Below, piece after piece: positions 57,211 to 64,000 of a stretch of 64,000 nucleotides of DNA. The number at the start of each line of letters is the position of its first letter. Positions within the stretch are counted from its first letter, which is position 1. The notes under the pieces are model-generated. The model saw only the letters and a program-made list of their open reading frames with translations, was not told where the DNA came from and did not search any database. Position numbers and translations under genes: made by a program. Where the stretch lies: assembly GCA_903813345.2 (NCBI GenBank), contig CAIIXF020000006.1, positions 35,070,436 through 35,134,435 on the forward strand. The letters run 5' to 3'. This DNA comes from Owenia fusiformis. Lineage: Eukaryota; Annelida; Polychaeta; Sabellida; Oweniidae.

Positions 57211-58140
57211 TCAAGCTTTTATCTTGGAGATCGAAAAATGTGCATCTTGTTCGAATGGACCATGTGGCAAATTCACGATGTTTTCTGCAATAATCTTCAC
57301 AGTATTTAACATAGATAAGTTTATTTAGTTAATATACATAACAATACTGTTACCTTATTCTCTATAAACCGTCAAAAAACGAAGAATAATGATTGCCCAC
57401 CTGTCACTACATTTTGAAAATTGTCTTTGTGTGTCTACAAACACCAGTTGAAAATAAACATAGATTTTGCTGACATCTATTTAATGATACTAAAACTAGA
57501 AGTATGTTTGAGAGAACAATAACCATAGATCAGCAAAGATCCTTTATCCTTGGTTCATGGATGAATGTGTCCAAAATAATTACTACTGAACTCACAAATT
57601 CACAATGTGGAAACACAAAGGGCAACATCTGAAAAACTAAACAGTCAACAAACCCCTATAAATCATAATGAAAACAATCATTAACTATCTATTTCATTGA
57701 CTTTTTTCTTCAGGTTCGTAATATAACATTTATGGCCTTGAGAATAAAAGACATATAAATTTATGCATAGATTCTCTGTTTAAACTTGGCATTCTACTTT
57801 GTATGTGTCCATGACTAAACATTGACTCTATGATATGTGAAAAAAAATATTCAGCTCTATGATATGTGAAAAATATTTTTCAAAAATTTGTAATCATGCA
57901 TGCACACTCAATTTTCAGTTTGATTCAAATATCACAAATATCAGATCTTGCCATTCAAATATTACCTCAAAACATATTTGCTACTCAATGTTTGGCATGG
58001 GGAGGGAGGGTTTGTGAATGTTTGTAATATTTTATTGTTATCATTAATTTTAGAAAATTCAAGAAATGCTCAATTGCATATTTTGTGGGAGGAGGTTATT
58101 TTGATTAAATTTGAATTTTTTTAGACAACTGAAAATAAAA
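57211..58140. other. Upstream of whirlin, no recognised gene
   Basis: AT-rich. Contains a small direct duplication of CAGCTCTATGATATGTGAAA (57836-57885). Nothing else is supported. Confidence 0.5.
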
Positions 58141-58146
58141 CATTGA

Positions 58147-58264
58147 ATTAAAACAAAAAAAAATACTAAGACTAACAGCTAATTATATACCTTTATACCT
58201 TTGGTATAAAGGTATAAAGGTATATAATTAGCTGTTAGTCTTAGTATTTTTCTTTGTTTTAATT
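58147..58264. repeat. Near-perfect hairpin, about 57-bp arms
   Basis: AATACTAAGACTAACAGCTA at the left is inverted at the right with a loop of only a few bases (TTTGG). The outer ends AATTAAAAC / GTTTTAATT also pair. It could be a tiny MITE or a long-hairpin RNA source. Confidence 0.8.
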
Positions 58265-59325
58265 TGCTTTTTTGAATAGTCTATGATTCATTGAATGTAG
58301 ACCAAAATGATAAGAATGATTAGATTATTTCCAAAATGATTGAAACTGCTCTGTACAATTTAGGTGTTATGATTTTAAACAAATGGTCAATAGAGCAAGC
58401 CATGATAGGTTCAAGTAAACACTTTGTAGATGTACAATTTAGAAGACAATTGAAGAGAGACTTAATACTTTGTACTTTAAGTTGATAATAAACACGATGT
58501 TACTGATATAAAATTACATAAAAGTATTGCATTGTATTTCCATCTTTTTGTATATATTCTAATTGGTATTTGCTTACACCAACCACTTCCGTATCCGCCA
58601 TTTATTTTTAAAAGTTTTGAAGTTTTGCTTTCGAGTATATTTTTTCAAATATACATTGTTTACGTGGAACGAAGACATTTAGAAACAAGATTTTGGATAC
58701 GTGTAAGTAGTTAGATTAGTATAGAATCATAATTTGGCGTTGTAGCATTGCTTACTGTAGTAAAAATCAGTCGTTTCTATGCAAATTTCAAATAATTTTT
58801 TCTTTTTCTAATTTCTAATTTTTGTAGCCCCTTTGTTGGCCTTCTTGGATTTCATCCATGATCTTATCTCATGAATGATCCTAGACTATAATGTATGTTT
58901 TTGAAGGTTTATAAGCATATTAATTGTTGCACTTTTCTATTAATATCTGAATACCTACACGAGACAGGGTTAGTCTATTACCCAGATTAGAATTAGCTTA
59001 CTCGAGTCTCTGACCGGCGTGTCATAAAATAAAATTTATTGAATATTCTAAAAATCGCCTTATAATTAAATCAATAATTAAAATGGGACCGGCTCAGCTC
59101 CTTGATGAGATATTGCATGATTTCGTCAGAATTTCGTCTAAAATTAAAAGAAAATGGCTCCAAGAAAACTGGACGAAATGTCGTGAATGTCTGACACTAG
59201 TAACTGGCTGTAAATTCTAAGTTAGCGATCCAGAAGATGTGAACTAATACATTGATCACTTCATGTGTGTTTTGGAATTTTTGGTGAGGTAATAAGACCA
59301 AAACTCGCAATTCAAATTGTGATGC

Positions 59326-59442
59326 AGAAAAATGGCGGACATTTGATTTCAAATTTTATGATTACGACATGACCTGTTATACATGCAGGAATTTATCTTT
59401 GGACGAAGGCCACGATACAGTGGCCTAAAAATGAAAAAGAAG
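59326..59442 (+). CDS. Possible first exon of a plus-strand gene (speculative)
   Basis: AAAATGGCGGAC at 59329-59340 resembles a YY1-type promoter element. An ATG at 59383 opens 20 codons (MQEFIFGRRPRYSGLKMKKK) ending at AAG|GTAAAG, a fair donor. The peptide is basic. I do not recognise it, and the next exon is not identified; it may or may not connect to 63540. Confidence 0.25.
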
Positions 59443-59732
59443 GTAAAGAATAGTGACTGTGTAGAGTAGGTTGTCTAATAATAATCTCTCTTAGTTTTAT
59501 TGTTATCCTATTTTATACTCTCAATTCTGGTTACTAAGTATCATAATTGCATCTGAGAGTCTATCAAACAACGAAATGAAAGTAATAAACCACTGGCTCT
59601 TGAAAACCTTGGTGAATCATGGTCTTTCTTAGAAATCTAATTGAAAGCCCATGGGTGAATGCAGTCAAATTTAACTAAAAATACTGAAGGGTGGACAATG
59701 TTACCTACCTAATAGTTGATATTCAACAAATG

Positions 59733-60577
59733 CACCCTTGGTATACGCAGCTAATGAAAATTGACCGGTACGGGTCAAAAGCTGGACCGGTACGGGTTAA
59801 CGGTTTTATTTGAATTTAAAACAGCCATAACTTGCTCAATATTGACTTCCTCGTGTCTAATTTGAAATATATGATGCCTCCCGATGCTTTTAAGTACCCC
59901 AATTTTTTACAGATTTTTAAACGGACCAAAACTCTCTAAATGCGCATTTATGCTCTTTTCTCTCGAGAACGGCTGTCTCATTTTCACGATAACTTTTATT
60001 TAGTACTTCTAACATATAAGATATATTTTTCCCCATCAAGGTATGATGTAAATGACATGCTATTTACATCTTGTGAGTTTCAATGACGCGCGTTTGATTT
60101 TATAAAAAATGCCAAACTTTGTGACAAAGAATTTCATCCTGCTTGCAGCGAGAAGACGGACCAGTTCGGGGCAATCTGCTTGCAACGAGAAGACGGACCG
60201 GTTCAGGGCAATAGCTGATGCGCGTCATTGAAACTCACAAGATGTAAATAGCATGTCATTTACATCATACCTTGATGGGGAAAATAGATCTTATATGTTA
60301 GAAGTACTAAATAAAAGTTATCGTGAAAATGAGACAGTCATTCTCGAGAGAAAAAAGCATAAATGCGCATTTAGAGAGTTTTGGTCCGTTTAAAAATCTG
60401 TAAAAAATTGGGGTACTTAAAAGCATCGGGAGGCATCATATATTTCAAATTAGACACGAGGAAGTCAATATTGAGCAAGTTATGGCTATTTTAAATTCAA
60501 ATAAAACCGTTAACCCGTACCGGTCCAGCTTTTGACCCGTACCGGTCAATTTTCGATAGCTGCGTATACCAAGGGTG
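59733..60577. mobile_element. 845-bp foldback element, about 390-bp arms
   Basis: CACCCTTGGTATACGCAGCT at the left and its inverse at the right; the arms match nearly base for base. Flanked by AAATG on both sides (59728-59732 and 60578-60582), a probable 5-bp target duplication. The arms contain GACCGGTACGGGTC twice. The loop carries two copies of CGAGAAGACGGACC. Non-coding. Confidence 0.88.
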
Positions 60578-61574
60578 AAATGCCTCTTAGGATACAAGGG
60601 GAAGCTCAACATTATACATTATATTAACATTATACTATTACATTGAGGTCCTTTGATTGCACATTTTTTAGGTTTGATTGACTTGCATTTTCATTACCTC
60701 GGACGCTATTTTTTTGTGGTTGGCATCACCTTTCATAGTTCAGCTCTCACAGCTACCCCCCCCCCCTTGAATCTGGGTTTGCCTTCACTATAGAACCTAT
60801 TCGAAAACCTTGAACTTAAACATAACCATGACTACAATTCAATTCAAATAAACAGATATACCTCAGTAGCTGGATTATCTCATTAACTTGTTACAAAGGA
60901 GACAATTTAGCCCGGCATCCAAGCTTATTATTATCAAGAATTAAAGAATAAGACATTGAAACGAACAGGTAGTCTAATAATACATTTCTGTGAAATCGGC
61001 AGCAAACTTAGTTCTTTCTGTTTTGCTCAAGGCAATGAATTTAAACATAATTTTCAAAATGTTCATTAATCCTATAAAGTCCAGGACACAATACTTGTTA
61101 TGAATACAAGATTATAGCCCTATTTAAGACTGAATTCCAGTCATTTTATATTGTACAAACATGGCAAGCAGCTACAGATCTCTTGTCAAAATAAGTTATA
61201 CTTTCTGGTAATCCGTATTTGTAGAGAATATTGAAGCGACTTAGAAGTGTATAAATTTGACATTCTGAAATTATATTTTTTGAATTTGAGTATTTGCATT
61301 TGAGCCTACTCTATAAATTTGAATTTGGCAGGCAATGAAGACTCCTTTTAACACAATTGCTTTCTCATGTCAGAGAGACATATGGCATATACATGATTAA
61401 TATTGATGGCCATTCTTTGATACTGAGTCATTATTAATTAGGTCTATGTAGCAAGTTAGTTTGATAATGTAGATTAATTAATACTGAGTCAGTGTTGAAC
61501 ATTCTGTTATACCAAATGATCCCTTCTTAAAATAAGATTTATAAAATGTGTCTTGTTGAATACTTTGAATATGT
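60578..61574. other. No recognised features
   Basis: AT-rich intergenic DNA with a short C run near 60760. Confidence 0.5.
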
Positions 61575-61750
61575 CTGTGATCTCCCCAGCATTAAAGCAA
61601 GCGGGCACAGCACCCACCTGAGATTTCATTTGCACCCACTTGAAAATTAGAAAAATCATGTAAAATGGGCATATTTTGAAAGATTTTGGACTTAATTGTG
61701 AAAAGTAGAATTTTGCACCCACTTGAGAAAAAATCCTGAGGAGATCACTG
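61575..61750. repeat. Small TIR element
   Basis: CTGTGATCTCCCCAGCATT and GAGGAGATCACTG are imperfect inverted ends; CACCCACTTGA occurs twice inside. Confidence 0.6.
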
Positions 61751-62600
61751 TATGTGCTCTAATTGTTTTGACTGGGCAAAAAATCCATCTTGGTTAAAAA
61801 TAAGTTAATCATATTTATTTTTCTCCTATTGACTTGACCCGGGACTTGACATTGGTAAAGTTTTGTCTAAGGCTCGACTATAGTCACATGAAATACTGTA
61901 GGACCAACTATAATCACTAAAATTACATAAAAATTCTCATCGTGTGGATTTACCTTAAGATTGTTTTTGTCTCAATTAGGCCCAAATGCTTTAAGTCACT
62001 CCAGGGCATGGTGTAGTGTACTATATATGGAACTGACAGGTACATGCAAATTTCCACTTATTATTTATCAATCGTATTAAATATATACCCAATGAGTGTA
62101 ATTAATTACAAGATAGTCTCTTAGTAAAAAACACTTAAGCGTGCAAGAATGAAATGCCTCATAAGTGGAAATATTTGCTGTGGTTTTAATGTCGCCATTT
62201 TCGATGAAACATTGGACATTTTGATCAGATTGCTATACCCACACACCCATTGTCTTTAACTTTCCTACACAAGAAGCAGATAAGAGGGGGGTCCGCTAAA
62301 CCAGAATGTGTAGAAATAAGTAAAAGGAGAATTATTTGCTCATTTTAGAAAATTCTGAATAGAACATGCAAACCTATTATTTATCCTTGTGTAATCATAA
62401 AATGAGACCTCCTTGGTAGTTATTGATTGTACGATTAGCTGAGTTGTAAATCTATGTGAGTTCATTAACAAATTGGTTGGACTGGCAGACTTAAAGGGTG
62501 TTCTTCATTCGAATAATTCATAGAATAATTGTTACATACTGGATAACAAATATGACTGTTTATTGGGCTCCATTTGTGAAATGATCATAGCCTACAATCA

Positions 62601-63070
62601 CTGGTGATCCACTTGATTACGCTGGTTACCGAAAAGGTTAGTTTTGGTAACAAAATGTCGGAACGTCGAAGGTACAATTTTTCTTTTTTCCTTATTTCAC
62701 ACGTTGTAGGCAGAATCCCCACGACGTTTTTTCTCACAAACGTATACATATCAGTATCATATGTTTTAGAAAATGTTCATGTTTGCGAAAAATAGCTCAG
62801 AAGACAACAGAATCGTCGATTTAAAACGGTTTGGGTTAAAAGTGCAGATCTTAACTGTTTTTCAAAAAACCGTTTACGTAACTTAAGTGAAGAATTTAAT
62901 CGACGATTATGTTGTCTTCTGAATTATTTGTTCGCACAGATGTACATTTTCTTAAACATATGATACTCATATATACCCATGTGTTAAAAATGTCATGGGA
63001 ATTTTGCCTACAACGTATGAAATAAAGAAAAGAGAAAAATCGTAACCAGCGTAATCGAGTGGATCACCAG
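62601..63070. mobile_element. 470-bp palindromic element
   Basis: CTGGTGATCCACTTGATTAC and CGAGTGGATCACCAG are inverted ends, and inner arms also pair (CTCAGAAGACAACAGAATCG with CGACGATTATGTTGTCTTCT minus mismatches). Non-coding; the open frame 62604-62795 lies within one arm. Confidence 0.82.
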
Positions 63071-63539
63071 CGACAATTTGGTTCTGAGACACCTGAGTTA
63101 CTAAAGGAGTAGAATGAATACATGAGTATGTAAAACTTTTGTGTTGAAGTAGTTTTGTATGAGTTCAAAATTTTTAATTGGGTCAATTACTGTGATGATC
63201 TTAGAGTGTGGGTCCTGTTGTATTTTATACAATTATTTTTTTAATTGAAATAGATTTATTTGAATGACTAAAGTATATTTCTCTAAATTCATCAGATCGG
63301 TACTGTATTCTGTACTGTATTTGAAACCAATCAAGATGAGTATTTTAATAGAATCATATTTTATGTATTTTCAGGTTAATTTCATAATGGTTGGATGTCT
63401 CCATAGTAACAATACAGATGATATGATGTTAAGGTGGTTACAATGTTGTCACAGCAGTCACTGATGTCCATCCATGTTCTAGTTCTGGTAACAACATTGC
63501 TGTTGCTATAGTTACTATACTGATGTTGCTGTTGTAACC

Positions 63540-63618
63540 ATGGCAACTTATGGTGGGGAGGAAGATGATGATTTCGAGGTTGATGAATATGGCATATACA
63601 GAGAGAGGCAAAAGAAAG
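63540..63618 (+). CDS. First coding exon of a plus-strand gene, continues past the window
   Basis: The ATG at 63540 has an excellent start context (AACCATGG). It opens 26 codons plus one base, starting MATYGGEEDDDFEVDEYGIY, followed by basic RERQKK and the donor AAAG|GTACAT. The peptide is strongly acidic then basic, unlike the random frames around it. A possible upstream leader exon begins after TATTTTCAG at about 63375. I do not recognise the protein; later exons lie beyond 64000 or are not evident. Confidence 0.5.
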
Positions 63619-63689
63619 GTACATTTTCATATGTAGTCTCGAATAGGTTAGGGTAATTTAAATAAAGAAATAACAGAGAGTAATTTTTG

Positions 63690-63860
63690 TAAAAGTTTAG
63701 AACACATTTGGAACCTAAAAGGTGTTCTACTTGGGATGTGTTCCACTTAGTATTAACATCTGGTTTAATTTAACATTAAGTCAATTGGTCATGGGACTCT
63801 GAATAGTGTTCTACTTAGGTGTTGCTCCATTTACAGAAGTGTTTCGTTCTATAAGTTTTA
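63690..63860. repeat. Dispersed 'GTGTTCYACTT' repeat
   Basis: GGTGTTCTACTTGGGATGTG, TTCCACTTAG, GTGTTCTACTTAGG and CCATTTACAGAAGTG: a diverged longer relative of the 41252-41353 hairpin. Confidence 0.5.
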
Positions 63861-64000
63861 CAAGTTTCTAACTATAAGTAAAACTAGTATGAATCACCCA
63901 AGGAAGTAGTATGGTTATAAATTCTTGCTTTATTGCACTATCATAGAATTATTCATAAGATGAAACTTTTTTGATTGAAGTAATCTTATGGTTGTTTCTT

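Overview
This window is AT-rich, repeat-dense, intron-rich DNA from a metazoan, most likely a marine invertebrate. The evidence is a multi-exon whirlin orthologue with GT-AG introns, many palindromic terminal-inverted-repeat (TIR) elements and several minisatellites. The sequence alone does not settle the phylum. No bacterial, viral or organellar genes, and no tRNA or rRNA genes, were recognised. LAYOUT: 1-8010 is repeat territory. A 51-bp minisatellite is split by two insertions: a 4.57-kb element (1747-6319) and a 1.05-kb TA-flanked TIR element (6383-7430). 8087-11560 (minus) is a complete three-exon gene for a 433-residue secreted protein with a signal peptide and two von Willebrand factor A (VWA) domains. 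11561-17820 is intergenic and filled with palindromic MITE-like elements, short tandem repeats and a segmental duplication. 17821-56768 (minus) is one complete gene, whirlin. It has 16 coding exons encoding 1212 residues in the order HHD1-PDZ1-PDZ2-HHD2-proline-rich linker-PDZ3. A probable alternative first exon in intron 12 could give a short isoform carrying only PDZ3. 56769-63539 holds the likely whirlin 5'UTR and promoter, a long foldback element and further MITEs. From 63540 a plus-strand gene probably begins; only its acidic first coding exon is visible, and a second candidate plus-strand first exon lies at 59383-59442. HOW THINGS WORK TOGETHER: whirlin is a scaffold of actin-based protrusions and ciliary or periciliary complexes. 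Its domain order here is that of the vertebrate protein, with a longer linker. The VWA protein is probably extracellular, and nothing links the two genes functionally. The most unusual features are repeats that overlap whirlin splice sites. A 42-bp, reading-frame-preserving minisatellite copies the exon 8 donor three times. The acceptor and 5' half of exon 15 are present as six upstream copies. The last intron contains a roughly 5.8-kb inverted repeat that would fold into long double-stranded RNA when transcribed. All exon coordinates come from reading splice consensus and phase by eye; there is no transcript evidence.
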